Translations under genes and position numbers: made by a program | Assembly (NCBI RefSeq): GCF_017308985.1 | Contig: NZ_JADWPE010000006.1 | Span: 338,957 to 402,956, forward strand | From: Lysobacter changpingensis | GTDB lineage: Bacteria; Pseudomonadota; Gammaproteobacteria; Xanthomonadales; Xanthomonadaceae | Direction: 5' to 3' | DNA length: 64,000 bases | Shown: piece by piece, positions 43,350 to 52,701 of the stretch | How positions within the stretch are numbered: the stretch's first letter is position 1 | Layout of the letters: each line of letters begins with the position of its first letter | Notes under the pieces: generated by a model | Told to the model about the DNA's origin: nothing | Databases searched by the model: none | What the model saw: the letters and a program-made list of their open reading frames with translations, nothing else

Positions 43350-45239
43350 ATGTCCCACTGGTCGCTCGATCAGGCCCGCAAGACCTACTCGATCCCGCAC
43401 TGGTCGGAAGGCTATTTCGACGTGGGCGCGAACGGGCAGGTCGTCGTGCGGCCGCGCGGCGAGAAGGGCCCGGCGATCTCGCTGCCGCAGGTCGTCGACG
43501 CCGCCAAGGCCAACGGCGCCAAGCTGCCGCTGCTGGTGCGCTTCCCGGACATTCTCGGCGACCGCCTCGGCAAGCTGCAGGCCGCCTTCGCGCAGGCGCA
43601 GGCCGACTGGGGCTACGCCGGCGGCTACACGGCGGTGTATCCGATCAAGGTGAACCAGCATCGCGGCGTTGCCGGCACGCTCGCGTCGCACACCGGCGAA
43701 GGGTTCGGCCTGGAAGCGGGCAGCAAGCCTGAATTGATGGCCGTGCTCGCGCTGTCGCGGCCGGGCGGCCTGATCGTCTGCAACGGTTACAAGGACCGCG
43801 AGTACATCCGCCTGGCGCTGATCGGCCGCAAGCTCGGGCTGGAGACCTTCATCGTCATCGAGAAGCCCTCCGAACTCGCACTCGTGATGGATGAAGCCGC
43901 CGCGCTCGGCGTGAAGCCGGGCCTCGGCGTGCGCATGCGGCTGGCCTCGCTCGGCGCGGGCAAGTGGCAGAACAGCGGCGGCGACAAGGCGAAGTTCGGC
44001 CTCTCGCCGCGCCAGGTGCTGGATCTGTGGAAGAAGCTGCGCGATTCGGACATGACCGACACGCTGCAGCTGCTGCACTTCCACATGGGCTCGCAGATCT
44101 CCAACGTGCGCGACATCGCCAACGGCATGCGGGAGGCGACGCGCTATTTCGTCGAACTCTCGCGCCTGGGCGCCAACGTGCGCTACATGGACGTCGGCGG
44201 CGGCCTGGGCATCGATTACGAAGGCACGCGTTCGCGCGGCTTCTGTTCTATCAACTACGGCGTGCAGCAGTACGCCAACTCCATCGTGCAGCCGCTCTCC
44301 GACGCCTGCGCCGAACACGGGCTGGTGCCGCCGCGCATCGTCACCGAGTGCGGCCGCGCGATGACCGCGCACCACGCGGTGCTGGTGGCGAACGTGGCGG
44401 AAGTCGAGGAAGCGCCCGAAGGCCGCATCCCCGACGTGCACGACGACGAGCCGGCGGTGATCCGCCACCTGCGCGAGGTCTACAGCGAGCTGGAGCAGCG
44501 CCCGCCGGTGGAGCTGTTCCACGAGGCGCAGCACCACCACGCCGAAGGCCTGCAGCTCTATGCGCTGGGCCAGCTCGACCTGGTGCATCGCGCGCGCATC
44601 GACGACCTGTTCTACGCGATCGCGCACTCGGTGCGTAAGCGCCTGAGCTACGACGAGAAGAGCCACCGCGAGCTGCTGGACGAACTCAACGACCGCCTCG
44701 TCGACAAGTACTTCGTCAACTTCAGCGTGTTCGAATCGATCCCGGACGTGTGGGCGATCGACCAGGTGTTCCCGATCCTCCCGATCGAACGCCTTGACGA
44801 GGAACCCACCCGCCGCGGCGTGCTGGCCGACATGACCTGCGATTCCGACGGCACGGTGAAGACCTATGTCGAGAACGAAGGCCTGGACACCTCGCTGCCG
44901 CTGCACGCGCAGCGTCCGGGCGAGACGTACCGCATCGGGTTTTTCCTGGTCGGCGCGTACCAGGAAATCCTCGGCGACATCCACAACCTGTTCGGCGACA
45001 CCGACGCGGTGGAAGTGCGCATCGAAGGCGACGGTTACCATCTCACCCAGCAGCGCCGCGGCGACACGACGGACGTGATGCTCGACTACGTCGGCTACCG
45101 GCTCGACGACCTGCGCGCGGCGTATCGCGAGAAGGTCGCCGCCGCCGCGTTGCCGGCGGAGGAGGCGGCCCGGCTCGATGCCGCGCTGGAAAGCGGGCTC
45201 ACCGGTTACACCTACCTCGACGACGTGCCGCTGGCATGA
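43350..45239 (+). CDS. speA: Biosynthetic arginine decarboxylase
   Basis: 629 residues, the length of PLP-dependent SpeA of the alanine-racemase-like fold. YPIKVNQHRGVAGTL carries the PLP Lys (about residue 95), LLHFHMGSQISNVRDIANGM and MDVGGGLGIDYEGTRS bind the cofactor phosphate, and ADMTCDSDGTVKTYV is the substrate-binding CDSDG block. It makes agmatine from arginine, the first step toward putrescine and spermidine. The stop overlaps the next gene by four bases (ATGA). Divergent from speE. Confidence 0.97.
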   Translation: MSHWSLDQARKTYSIPHWSEGYFDVGANGQVVVRPRGEKGPAISLPQVVDAAKANGAKLPLLVRFPDILGDRLGKLQAAFAQAQADWGYAGGYTAVYPIKVNQHRGVAGTLASHTGEGFGLEAGSKPELMAVLALSRPGGLIVCNGYKDREYIRLALIGRKLGLETFIVIEKPSELALVMDEAAALGVKPGLGVRMRLASLGAGKWQNSGGDKAKFGLSPRQVLDLWKKLRDSDMTDTLQLLHFHMGSQISNVRDIANGMREATRYFVELSRLGANVRYMDVGGGLGIDYEGTRSRGFCSINYGVQQYANSIVQPLSDACAEHGLVPPRIVTECGRAMTAHHAVLVANVAEVEEAPEGRIPDVHDDEPAVIRHLREVYSELEQRPPVELFHEAQHHHAEGLQLYALGQLDLVHRARIDDLFYAIAHSVRKRLSYDEKSHRELLDELNDRLVDKYFVNFSVFESIPDVWAIDQVFPILPIERLDEEPTRRGVLADMTCDSDGTVKTYVENEGLDTSLPLHAQRPGETYRIGFFLVGAYQEILGDIHNLFGDTDAVEVRIEGDGYHLTQQRRGDTTDVMLDYVGYRLDDLRAAYREKVAAAALPAEEAARLDAALESGLTGYTYLDDVPLA

Positions 45240-45505
45240 GCGACGGGCGAAAGCGGTACCTGGTCCTCGCGTGGCGTACGGAGGGCTTCGACGCGGCGGT
45301 GATCGCGCCGCATCATGCGCACCTCGACGCGTTGCGCGACCAAGGCCGGCTGGAACTGGCCGGGCCGTTTTCCGACAGGAGCGGGGGCGCGTACGTGGTG
45401 AGGGCGGACGACCTGGCCGAGGCCGAATCGATCGCGTTCGCGGATCCGCTGCATACCACCGGTGCGTCGGACGTCACCGTGCATGAATGGAACGCCGCGC
45501 CCTGA
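45236..45505 (+). CDS. YciI-family protein
   Basis: 89 residues, coupled to speA by an ATGA overlap. KRYLVLAWRTEGFDAAVIAP then HHAHLDALRDQGRLELAGPF is the ferredoxin-like YCII domain with its conserved His and the Gly-Pro turn; GAYVVRADDLAEAESIAFAD completes it. YCII domains bind or act on small compounds, but members of this type have no settled function. Coupling to speA is noteworthy. Confidence 0.85.
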   Translation: MSDGRKRYLVLAWRTEGFDAAVIAPHHAHLDALRDQGRLELAGPFSDRSGGAYVVRADDLAEAESIAFADPLHTTGASDVTVHEWNAAP

Positions 45506-45546
45506 GCGGCACACGCGTTCCCCTTATCAACAAACGGAACAAGCAG

Positions 45547-46401
45547 ATGAAAGTTGGCTTCATTGGCCTCGGCGCGATGGGCGCCCCGATGGCCCGCTAC
45601 GTGCACGCCAAGGGCCTGCTCACCGCGGTGGGCAACCGCACCCAGGCCAAGGCCGACGCGTGCGCCGCCGAACTGAACGTGCGTGCCGCGCGTTCGGCGG
45701 CGAACTTCGCCGACTGCGACGTCGTGGTGCTGTGCGTGTCGCTCGACGCCGACGTGCTGGAAAACGTCACCGCGCTGGCCGACGTGCTCAAGCCGGGCGC
45801 GATCGTGATCGACCATTCGACCGTCGCCGTGGATACCGCGCGCCGCTGCGCCGCGATGCTGGCGACGCACAACATCGGCTTCCTCGACGCACCGGTGTCC
45901 GGCGGCGTGGAAGGCGCGCGCAACGGCAAGCTGTCGGTGATGGTGGGCGGCGAGGCGGACGTACTCGAAACCGCGCGCCCGGTGATCGAAAGCTACGCCG
46001 CGCGCATCAGCCACATGGGCGCGACCGGCGCCGGCCAGGCGACGAAAGCCGTGAACCAGGTGCTGGTGGCCGGCATCAACGAAGCTGTCTGCGAAGGGCT
46101 CGCGCTGGGCGAGAAGCTCGGCCTGGATCCGGAAAAGCTGCTCCCCACGCTGATGGCGGGCGCGGCGAACAACTGGTTCCTCGACAAGCGCGGCGCGACG
46201 ATGCTGCGCGACGAGTTCACGCCGGGCTTCAAGTGCGCGCACATGCTGAAGGACCTGCGCATCGTCTCGGCGATCGCTCGCGATACGGGCGTGCGCATGA
46301 GCACCGTCGAACAGGCGCTGGCCGACTACGCCGAGCTGATCGAGCGCGGACAGGGCGAGGCGGATACGTCGGCGCTGATCACGCTGAAGCGGGGCGGGTG
46401 A
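45547..46401 (+). CDS. NAD(P)-dependent beta-hydroxyacid dehydrogenase
   Basis: 284 residues from the ATG at 45547. MKVGFIGLGAMGAPMARYVH is the Rossmann GxGxMGxPMA signature, FLDAPVSGGVEGARNGKLSV the substrate-binding DAPVSGG block, and GAGQATKAVNQVLVAGINEA has the catalytic Lys (GxxKxxxN). Such enzymes oxidise 3-hydroxyisobutyrate, tartronate semialdehyde or related compounds. No pathway neighbours fix the substrate. Confidence 0.93.
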   Translation: MKVGFIGLGAMGAPMARYVHAKGLLTAVGNRTQAKADACAAELNVRAARSAANFADCDVVVLCVSLDADVLENVTALADVLKPGAIVIDHSTVAVDTARRCAAMLATHNIGFLDAPVSGGVEGARNGKLSVMVGGEADVLETARPVIESYAARISHMGATGAGQATKAVNQVLVAGINEAVCEGLALGEKLGLDPEKLLPTLMAGAANNWFLDKRGATMLRDEFTPGFKCAHMLKDLRIVSAIARDTGVRMSTVEQALADYAELIERGQGEADTSALITLKRGG

Positions 46402-46551
46402 GGGTTACGCCGTTTCGGCGGCTTGAGGGCTTCTGCCGGGGCGTTGGAAGGATCGCCTTGTTGCGGGGGCGATCGTTCAACGGCGACGTGCGCCGTGTCC
46501 GGGCAAATCCGGTGGGTCCCAGCTTTCGCAGAAACGACGGTTCGGGCGAAC

Positions 46552-46947
46552 TCAGGCCGATGCGCGCCGGACCCGCGTGCGTTCGCCGAGCCGTGCGCCC
46601 GCGAACGCGCCCAGCCACGCCAGCAGCAGGCTGGCGCCGATCGCGAGGCGGTTGAAGCGCAGCACCTTCGACAGCGCCATCTCCGGCTGTACCGAAATCA
46701 GCACGAACACGGTGGCGGCCCAGAGCAGGGCGACCATGCCCACGGCATACCACGCATAGCGACGTCCGGCGATGGCGCCGCCGACGGCCATCGACAGCAA
46801 CACGCCCGAGAGGTCGAGCAGCGGCAGCTCGCCCCACGGCGTGGCCTGCACGTGGTGCAGCTTCGCGCCGAACAGGAAACCGACGAGGGCGAACAGCATC
46901 AGCCCGACCAGCGAGGCGATGCAGCCCGACAGAATGCGCTTGTCCAT
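46552..46947 (-). CDS. Membrane protein of unknown function, four helices
   Basis: 131 residues from the ATG at 46947. Hydrophobic segments: LSGCIASLVGLMLFALVGFL, LLDLSGVLLSMAVGGAIAG, AVGMVALLWAATVFVLISV and LAIGASLLLAWLGAFAGARL, followed by a basic C-terminus (RTRVRRASA). It resembles TIGR04086-like or YrzE-like small integral membrane proteins only in outline. The 150 bases downstream (46402-46551) hold GGTCCCAGCTTTCGCAGAAA near 46515, a typical Xanthomonadaceae intergenic repeat half. Confidence 0.7.
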   Translation of the reverse strand: MDKRILSGCIASLVGLMLFALVGFLFGAKLHHVQATPWGELPLLDLSGVLLSMAVGGAIAGRRYAWYAVGMVALLWAATVFVLISVQPEMALSKVLRFNRLAIGASLLLAWLGAFAGARLGERTRVRRASA

Positions 46948-47345
46948 CCGATCCCCAGAGATCCCGTTGCGGGATCGCGGCAGTCTAGCTTCGGAATGCG
47001 ACGGAGGCGGTGATCGCGGTCGCGGGTCGCGATGTGGGGAGCAGTGCGGGGGCATGGGCGACGATGGCTTGGACGTCGGGCGCTCGCGGACGACAACCCG
47101 TGCCTTGTGTCACTCCCGCGAATGCGGGCAGCTTGGGCGGCCGATCCGCGGCCCCATCCGCGCCTTTCATGCATGGCGGGCATTCAGGCGGCTGCGCCTC
47201 TCTTGGCTAGGGAAACCGTAGCGCTCGGGATTTCCACTTTCGCCGCAATAGCCGGCAAGGACGACGGGTGAATTGCAGCCGGTCCCGCTGCAAGGGGCTC
47301 ATCGTAAGCGGCCTCGCCGGCGCGAAGCCGGAGAGCGCCACGCCC
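46948..47345. other. Spacer with a repeat half, no gene
   Basis: About 400 bases without a supported gene. Near 47109-47131 GTCACTCCCGCGAATGCGGG forms a short palindrome, another common Xanthomonadaceae interspersed motif. Promoter sequences for the membrane-protein gene at 46947 are expected in the left half; the right half follows the end of the SPOR gene. Confidence 0.5.
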
Positions 47346-48224
47346 TTATTTCACCTTGATCGCCATCGCCTGCAGCCCGCCACCGGCGAGCTTGCGCTTG
47401 GCGTCGGCGAGGTCGCTGGCGGTGCCGTAAGGGCCCATGCGCACGCGGTAGACCGTGTTGCCGTTGATGCTGGCCGATTCGACGCGCGCGCTGAGGCCGA
47501 GCATCGCGATGCGCGCCTTCATCTCCTCCGCCTGGCCGGACGCCTGGAACGCGCCGGCCTGAAGCAGGTAACGGGTTCCGTCGTCGGCGGATGCGCTCGC
47601 AGCGGCCGGCGTTGTCGCGGCCGTTGGGGCCGTGGACGTGCTGGCGGAAGGGGTGTTCGTCGGCGTCGAAGCCGTGGTCGTGGCCGGTTTCGGCGTGCTG
47701 ACGGGGATTGGCGTGCGCGAGGGAACGGTATCGGTTTCCACCGGACGCGGCAGCGGCGCGGCGGTCGGCGCGATCGGCGTTGGCGTGGCTGCCGCGTCGG
47801 CATCCTCGGCGGCCTGGCGCGCCTGCTTCTCGCGCTCGGCGGCGCGCTTGGCCTCCGCCTTCTCGCTGGCGGCGAGTTCGGCGTCCGACATCGGCACTTC
47901 ACGACCCGGAAGCAGGGTGTAGAAGTCGTAATCGGTGTCCTTCTTCGCCGGCGTTTCGGCGGGCTCGCGCTTGCCCTTGGATGGCGCGGGCGCGGCTTCG
48001 TCGGCGATGGGCTCCTCGTCGGCGCCGCTCACCGTCGCGGGCTCGGCGTCGGGGTTGGGCTGCGGGCGGAAGAAGCCGTCGCCGCTGGACTTGAAGTACT
48101 TCGGCGCGACCAGGATCGCCACCACCGCCAGCAGGACGCCCAGCACCATCCACGCCCAGCCGGGCAGGCTGCTGTCGCCGCCGGACTTGCGCCGCGCCTG
48201 GGACTTGCCTCGCTTTGCCGCCAC
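47346..48224 (-). CDS. SPOR-domain cell-division-type protein
   Basis: 292 residues. A basic N-terminus (KRGKSQARRKSGG) precedes one transmembrane helix (WMVLGVLLAVVAILVAP, about 25-41); a long Pro/Ala/Thr-rich periplasmic linker follows, with a charged helix (ELAASEKAEAKRAAEREKQA) in it. The C-terminal 75 residues are a SPOR domain: YLLQAGAFQASGQAEEMKAR, VESASINGNTVYRVRMGPYG and A-D-A-K-R-K-L. This is the plan of FtsN, which binds denuded septal peptidoglycan. It starts directly after the argS stop (no gap), an order typical of ftsN in gammaproteobacteria, so an FtsN role is likely. Confidence 0.88.
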   Translation of the reverse strand: MAAKRGKSQARRKSGGDSSLPGWAWMVLGVLLAVVAILVAPKYFKSSGDGFFRPQPNPDAEPATVSGADEEPIADEAAPAPSKGKREPAETPAKKDTDYDFYTLLPGREVPMSDAELAASEKAEAKRAAEREKQARQAAEDADAAATPTPIAPTAAPLPRPVETDTVPSRTPIPVSTPKPATTTASTPTNTPSASTSTAPTAATTPAAASASADDGTRYLLQAGAFQASGQAEEMKARIAMLGLSARVESASINGNTVYRVRMGPYGTASDLADAKRKLAGGGLQAMAIKVK

Positions 48225-49913
48225 TTACATCACCTCGGGGGCGCTTACGCCCAGCAGTTCGAGACCGTTCGCCAGCACCTGCCGCGTCGCCATCGCGAGC
48301 ACGAGACGCGCGTCGCGGGTGTTGGCGTCGTCGACCAGGAACTGGTGGTCGTTGTAGTACGTCTGGAAGGTCTGCGCCAGCTCGAGCAGGTAGGCGGCGA
48401 TCTGGTGGGGTTCCAGGTCGCGGCCGGCCGTTTCGACGACATCGGCGTAGCGCAGCAGCGTGGCGATCAGCTCGCGCGCGGGCGCATCGTCCAGGTCGAG
48501 CGGCTGGGCCAGGCCGTTGGCGGCGTCGAACGACAGCCCGCGCTCCTTCAGCTGGCGCATCAGGCCGTGCATGCGCGCGTGCGAAACCTGCACGTAGTAC
48601 ACCGGGTTGTCGAGCGACTGGCTGCGCGCGAAGTCGATGTCGAAGGTCAGCTGCGAGTCGGGCTTGCGCGCGATCAGGAACCAGCGCGTCGCGTCGCGGC
48701 CGACCTCGTCGATCAGGTCGCGCAGCGTGACGTAGCTGCCGGCACGCTTGGACAGCTTCACTTCCTCGCCGCCGCGCATGACGGTGACCATCTGGTGCAG
48801 CACGTATTCCGGCCAGCCTTCCGGGATGCCGCAATCCAGCGCCTGCAGGCCGGCGCGCACGCGGGCCAGCGAGCCGTGGTGATCGGCGCCCAGTTCGGTG
48901 ATCGCGCGCTCGTAACCCCGCAGCCACTTGCTGCGGTGGTAGGCCACGTCCGGCACGAAGTAGGTGTACGTGCCGTCGGACTTGCGCATCACGCGGTCCT
49001 TGTCGTCGCCGAAGTCGGTCGTGCGCAGCCACAGCGCGCCGCCTTCCTCGTAGGTGTGACCGTGGGCGACGAGCTCGCGCACCGTCTCGTCCACCTTGTT
49101 GTCGGTGTAGAGCGAGGACTCCAGGAAGTAGACGTCGAAGGAGACGCCGTAGGCTTCCAGGTCCAGGTTCTGCTCGCGACGCAGATAGGCCACGGCGAAG
49201 TGACGGATCGCGTCGAGATCGTTCGCGTCCTTCGCGCCGGTGACGACGTGACCTTCCACCTCGACGCTGTCGCCGCGCAGGTAGGACGCCGCGACGTCCT
49301 TGATGTAGTCGCCGCGATAGCCGTCTTCCGGCCAGTCCGGATGCTCCGGACCCTTGCCGAGCGCGCGTGCCTGCACCGAAATGGCGAGGTTGTTGATCTG
49401 CGCGCCGGCGTCGTTGTAGTAGAACTCGCGCGCCACGTTCCAGCCGTTGGCATCGAGTACGCGCGCGATGCAGTCGCCGATCACCGCCGCGCGGCCATGG
49501 CCGACGTGCAGCGGACCGGTCGGATTGGCCGACACGTATTCCACGCCGGCGCGATGGCCCTTGCCGCTCTCGTTGCGGCCGTATGCGGCGCCACGCGCCA
49601 GCACGTCGCCGATCTGCCGGCGCCATGCGGCTTCGTCGACGTGGAAGTTGATGAAGCCGGGTCCGGCGATCTCGACCTTGGCCAGGTCCGCGGTCGTGGG
49701 CAACGCATCGACCAGCGCCTGCGCGATCGCGCGCGGGTTCGAGCGTGCGGGCTTGGCCAGCAGCATGGCGGCGTTGGTGGAGAAGTCGCCCTGCCCGGCA
49801 TTCTTTGGGCGCTCGATGACGAACTCGGGCGTGGCCAGGTCGGCCGGCAGGGTGCCTGCGGCGCGGAGGGCGTCGATGGCCTGCGCCACCAGGGCGCGGA
49901 GAGTGGATTTCAC
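48225..49913 (-). CDS. argS: Arginyl-tRNA synthetase
   Basis: 562 residues. The class I HIGH motif is [17 protein letters not shown] (about 118-134), the N-terminal additional domain begins [20 protein letters not shown], and [16 protein letters not shown] replaces KMSKS as usual in ArgRS. The C-terminal anticodon-binding domain ends [10 protein letters not shown]. It charges tRNA-Arg. Its start is 63 bases from the end of radC upstream. Confidence 0.98.
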   Translation of the reverse strand: MKSTLRALVAQAIDALRAAGTLPADLATPEFVIERPKNAGQGDFSTNAAMLLAKPARSNPRAIAQALVDALPTTADLAKVEIAGPGFINFHVDEAAWRRQIGDVLARGAAYGRNESGKGHRAGVEYVSANPTGPLHVGHGRAAVIGDCIARVLDANGWNVAREFYYNDAGAQINNLAISVQARALGKGPEHPDWPEDGYRGDYIKDVAASYLRGDSVEVEGHVVTGAKDANDLDAIRHFAVAYLRREQNLDLEAYGVSFDVYFLESSLYTDNKVDETVRELVAHGHTYEEGGALWLRTTDFGDDKDRVMRKSDGTYTYFVPDVAYHRSKWLRGYERAITELGADHHGSLARVRAGLQALDCGIPEGWPEYVLHQMVTVMRGGEEVKLSKRAGSYVTLRDLIDEVGRDATRWFLIARKPDSQLTFDIDFARSQSLDNPVYYVQVSHARMHGLMRQLKERGLSFDAANGLAQPLDLDDAPARELIATLLRYADVVETAGRDLEPHQIAAYLLELAQTFQTYYNDHQFLVDDANTRDARLVLAMATRQVLANGLELLGVSAPEVM

Positions 49914-49976
49914 GGGAATGGGCGGGGTGCTGCGGGACCGCGCATTGTACGCGAGCGGGCGTGCCGGGCCGGGCGT

Positions 49977-50651
49977 TCACAGCCAGCCCCGGGCGGCCAG
50001 CGAGACCGGCGTCCCGTCGCCGACCACGATGTGGTCGAGCAGCCGCACCTCGACCAGCGCCAGCGCTTCCTTGAGTCGCACGGTGATGCTGCGGTCGGCG
50101 CCGCTGGGCTCTGGATTGCCGCTGGGGTGGTTGTGGCCGCAGATCGCCGCGGCCGCGTTAAGCGCCAGCGCGCGGCGCACGACCTCGCGCGGGTGGACGT
50201 GGGCGCCGTCGATGGTGCCGTGGAAGAGTTCCTCGAAGGCGATCGCGCGGTGTCGCGTGTCGAGGAACAGCACCGCGAACACCTCGCGCGATCGCCCGCG
50301 CAGCCGCTGCGAGAAATAGCGCCCGGCAGCGGGCGGATCGCTGAGCAGCGCGCCGCGCTCGAGTTCCGCGCCGAGCATGCGGTTCCCGAGTTCCAGCGCC
50401 GCCGCCAGCCGGCACGCGCGGGCCGGGCCCAGACCGGGCAGTTGCGTCAGCGCGTCCGGCGGCTGTTCGAGCAGCGCGCGCAGCGGGCCGTGTGCCTGCA
50501 GCAGCTCGCGCGCCGTGGTCACGGCATCGCGTCCGCGCAGGCCCGAGCCGAGGAAGATCGCCAGCAGTTGCGCGTCGGAAAGCGCGCTCGCGCCGAACGC
50601 GAGCAGGCGCTCGCGCGGGCGTTCGTCGGGTGGCCATTCGCGGATGTGCAT
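49977..50651 (-). CDS. radC: RadC-family JAB/MPN-domain protein
   Basis: 224 residues from the ATG at 50651 ([20 protein letters not shown]). An N-terminal helix-hairpin-helix-like part ([16 protein letters not shown]) is followed by the JAB metalloprotease-like domain with [20 protein letters not shown] and [20 protein letters not shown], an intact JAMM set (HxH...D). The name comes from a misassigned repair mutant; the function is not clear. radC is a frequent insertion site for Tn554-like elements, but this copy is intact. It lies divergent from coaC, in the order known from Pseudomonas and Xanthomonas. Confidence 0.93.
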   Translation of the reverse strand: MHIREWPPDERPRERLLAFGASALSDAQLLAIFLGSGLRGRDAVTTARELLQAHGPLRALLEQPPDALTQLPGLGPARACRLAAALELGNRMLGAELERGALLSDPPAAGRYFSQRLRGRSREVFAVLFLDTRHRAIAFEELFHGTIDGAHVHPREVVRRALALNAAAAICGHNHPSGNPEPSGADRSITVRLKEALALVEVRLLDHIVVGDGTPVSLAARGWL

Positions 50652-50874
50652 GGGCGCAAGGGGTGAGGGAGGAATGAGGGCGGGCGGCCGCCGTTGCGCG
50701 GGGCGATGCACCACTGAGCACCGACCCGCGCCGCATCACGAGCCCGCACCACCGCACTCGTGTGACGGCCGCCCGCCATGGGCGTATTGCATCGCGTCGG
50801 CGCGGCGGGCGCAGGCGGGCTGGGCAGGTCATTCGGGTAAGCTAAACACCGATTCGGCGGTAGGTATTTTCCAG

Positions 50875-51432
50875 ATGGTCGAGCCCGGCTCCCTGCGCGG
50901 ACGCAAAATCCTGCTGTGCGTGTGCGGCGGCATCGCCGCGTACAAATCGGCCGAACTGGTGCGCCGTCTGCGCGACGCCGGTTGCGAGGTGACGGTGGCG
51001 ATGACCGGGAACGCGCAGCACTTCGTCGGCACGACCACGTTCCAGGCGTTGTCGGGCCGGCCGGTGCGCACCTCGCTGTGGGATGCCGCCGCGGAAGCCG
51101 CGATGGGGCACATCGAACTGGCGCGCTGGGCCGATCGCATCGTGCTCGCGCCCGCCACGGCGAACACGCTGGCGAAACTGGCGCACGGGTTCGCCGACGA
51201 TCTGGTCAGCACGTTGTGCCTGGCGACCACGGCGCCGATCACGATCGCGCCCGCGATGAACCACCGCATGTGGCTGCATCCGGCCACGCAGGCCAACATC
51301 GCGACGCTGCGCGAACGCGGCGTGCAGGTCGTCGGACCGAACGACGGCCCGCTCGCCGAAGGCGAATCCGGCCCGGGCCGCATGAGCGAGCCGGCGGAAA
51401 TCCTGGCCGCACTCGAGCAGGCCTTCGCATGA
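50875..51432 (+). CDS. coaC: Phosphopantothenoylcysteine decarboxylase part of CoaBC (separate ORF)
   Basis: 185 residues. RKILLCVCGGIAAYKSAELV is the flavoprotein start, MGHIELARWADRIVLAPATA has the active-site His, and TIAPAMNHRMWLHPA the PAMN substrate clamp. It decarboxylates 4'-phosphopantothenoylcysteine to phosphopantetheine in CoA synthesis. Bacteria normally carry this fused to CoaB; here the frame ends at TGA within ATGA, and the CoaB part continues in the next frame. The position of the E. coli active-site Cys (ACGD) reads LAEGESGPGRM here, without Cys. Either a true split gene or a frameshift. Confidence 0.88.
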   Translation: MVEPGSLRGRKILLCVCGGIAAYKSAELVRRLRDAGCEVTVAMTGNAQHFVGTTTFQALSGRPVRTSLWDAAAEAAMGHIELARWADRIVLAPATANTLAKLAHGFADDLVSTLCLATTAPITIAPAMNHRMWLHPATQANIATLRERGVQVVGPNDGPLAEGESGPGRMSEPAEILAALEQAFA

Positions 51433-52097
51433 GCGCCACCCAACGCCTGCGTGGAACGCGCATCGTGGTGAGCGCCGGCCCCACGTACGAGGACATCGAT
51501 CCGGTCCGCTTCATCGGGAACAGGAGCAGCGGGAAGATGGGCTTCGCCGTCGCCCAGGCCGCGGCCCGCGCCGGCGCGCAGGTGGTGCTGGTGGCCGGAC
51601 CGGTGTCGCTGCCCACGCCCGAGGGCGTGACGCGCATCGACGTGCGTTCGGCCGCGCAGATGCACGAGGCCGTGCTCGCGCAGCTGCCGGCCGATATCTA
51701 CATTGGCGCCGCGGCAGTGGCGGATTTCGCACCGATGCAGGCCGCCGCGAACAAGATCAAGAAGACCGCCGGGCAGGACACGCTGACCCTGACGCTGGTG
51801 CGCACGCGCGACATCCTTGCCGATATCGCCGCGCACGAGCATCGACCGCGGCTGGTGGTGGGTTTCGCCGCCGAGACCGACCACGTCGAGGCCTACGCGC
51901 GGCACAAGCTGCAGAACAAGCGCCTGGACCTGATCGCCGCCAATCGCGTGGGCGTGGCCGGCAGCGGGTTCGAGAGCGACGACAACACGCTGGCCGTCTA
52001 CGCCGCCGATGGTGCGAGCCACGTGCTCGGCCCGGCACCGAAGACCGCGCTGGCCGACGACCTGCTCGGACTGATCGCCGCGCGCCTTCCGGGCTGA
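51429..52097 (+). CDS. coaB: Phosphopantothenate-cysteine ligase part of CoaBC (separate ORF)
   Basis: 222 residues. LRGTRIVVSAGPTYEDIDPV and FIGNRSSGKMGFAVAQAAAR are the CoaB nucleotide-binding start, KIKKTAGQDTLTLTLVRTRD the CTP/substrate loop, and LDLIAANRVGVAGSGFESDD the dimer clasp region. It joins 4'-phosphopantothenate to cysteine using CTP. It starts with ATGA overlapping the coaC stop. The frame of this ORF is open far upstream inside coaC, so one inserted or lost base could have separated an ancestral fusion. Confidence 0.9.
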   Translation: MSATQRLRGTRIVVSAGPTYEDIDPVRFIGNRSSGKMGFAVAQAAARAGAQVVLVAGPVSLPTPEGVTRIDVRSAAQMHEAVLAQLPADIYIGAAAVADFAPMQAAANKIKKTAGQDTLTLTLVRTRDILADIAAHEHRPRLVVGFAAETDHVEAYARHKLQNKRLDLIAANRVGVAGSGFESDDNTLAVYAADGASHVLGPAPKTALADDLLGLIAARLPG

Positions 52098-52228
52098 CGC
52101 CGCGGTTGGCACGGCCCTTGCGTCGTTTTCGCAGGATGCTTCCCGGAGCGTTTCCGGATTGACCGCCGAACGACGATCCACCCGTTCGCGCCCATCGATG
52201 CCGGCGCGAACCCTCAACGACGGACCGC

Positions 52229-52687
52229 ATGAACCACACGCTCGAACTGAAGATCCTCGACCCGCGCTTCGGCGGCGAATGGCCGCTGCCGACCTACGCC
52301 ACGCCCGCCAGCGCCGGCCTCGACCTGCGCGCCGCGCTGGACGAGCCGCTGACGCTGCAACCCGGCGACACCGCGCTGGTGCCGTCGGGACTGGCGATCC
52401 ACCTGGGCGATCCGACGATGTGCGCGGTGATCCTGCCGCGTTCGGGCCTGGGGCATAAGCACGGCATCGTGCTCGGCAATGGCACGGGGCTCATCGATGC
52501 CGACTACCAGGGGCCGCTGCTGATCAGCGTGTGGAACCGCGGTCGGGAGGCTTTTACGATGCAGCCGGGGGACCGCATCGCGCAGCTGGTGATCCTGCCG
52601 ATCGTGCGGGCGCAGCTTGCGGTGGTGGACGAATTCGAAACCAGCGCGCGTGGCACGGGCGGCTTCGGCCACACCGGCGTCCGTTGA
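52229..52687 (+). CDS. dut: dUTP diphosphatase
   Basis: 152 residues. Motifs of trimeric dUTPase: [10 protein letters not shown] (1), [20 protein letters not shown] (2 and 3 with the catalytic Asp in DADYQG), [12 protein letters not shown] (4) and [10 protein letters not shown] (5, C-terminal P-loop-like arm). It hydrolyses dUTP to dUMP, keeping uracil out of DNA. The gene order coaBC-dut-algC follows the pattern of pseudomonads and xanthomonads. Confidence 0.97.
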   Translation: MNHTLELKILDPRFGGEWPLPTYATPASAGLDLRAALDEPLTLQPGDTALVPSGLAIHLGDPTMCAVILPRSGLGHKHGIVLGNGTGLIDADYQGPLLISVWNRGREAFTMQPGDRIAQLVILPIVRAQLAVVDEFETSARGTGGFGHTGVR

Positions 52688-52701
52688 CAAAGGGGATGGG
52701 G

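Noticed and set aside
42135..45041. A 968-codon open frame on the minus strand.
   Set aside because: It is antisense to speA and out of frame with speE, both of which have complete catalytic motifs.
49977..50651. radC as the insertion site of a Tn554-like element.
   Set aside because: The gene is intact with a full JAMM motif and core-genome composition on both sides.
47268..50666. A 1132-codon open frame on the plus strand.
   Set aside because: It runs antisense through the SPOR gene, argS and radC. Its product is Arg/Gly/Val-rich with no motif, a shadow of GC-rich codon use.
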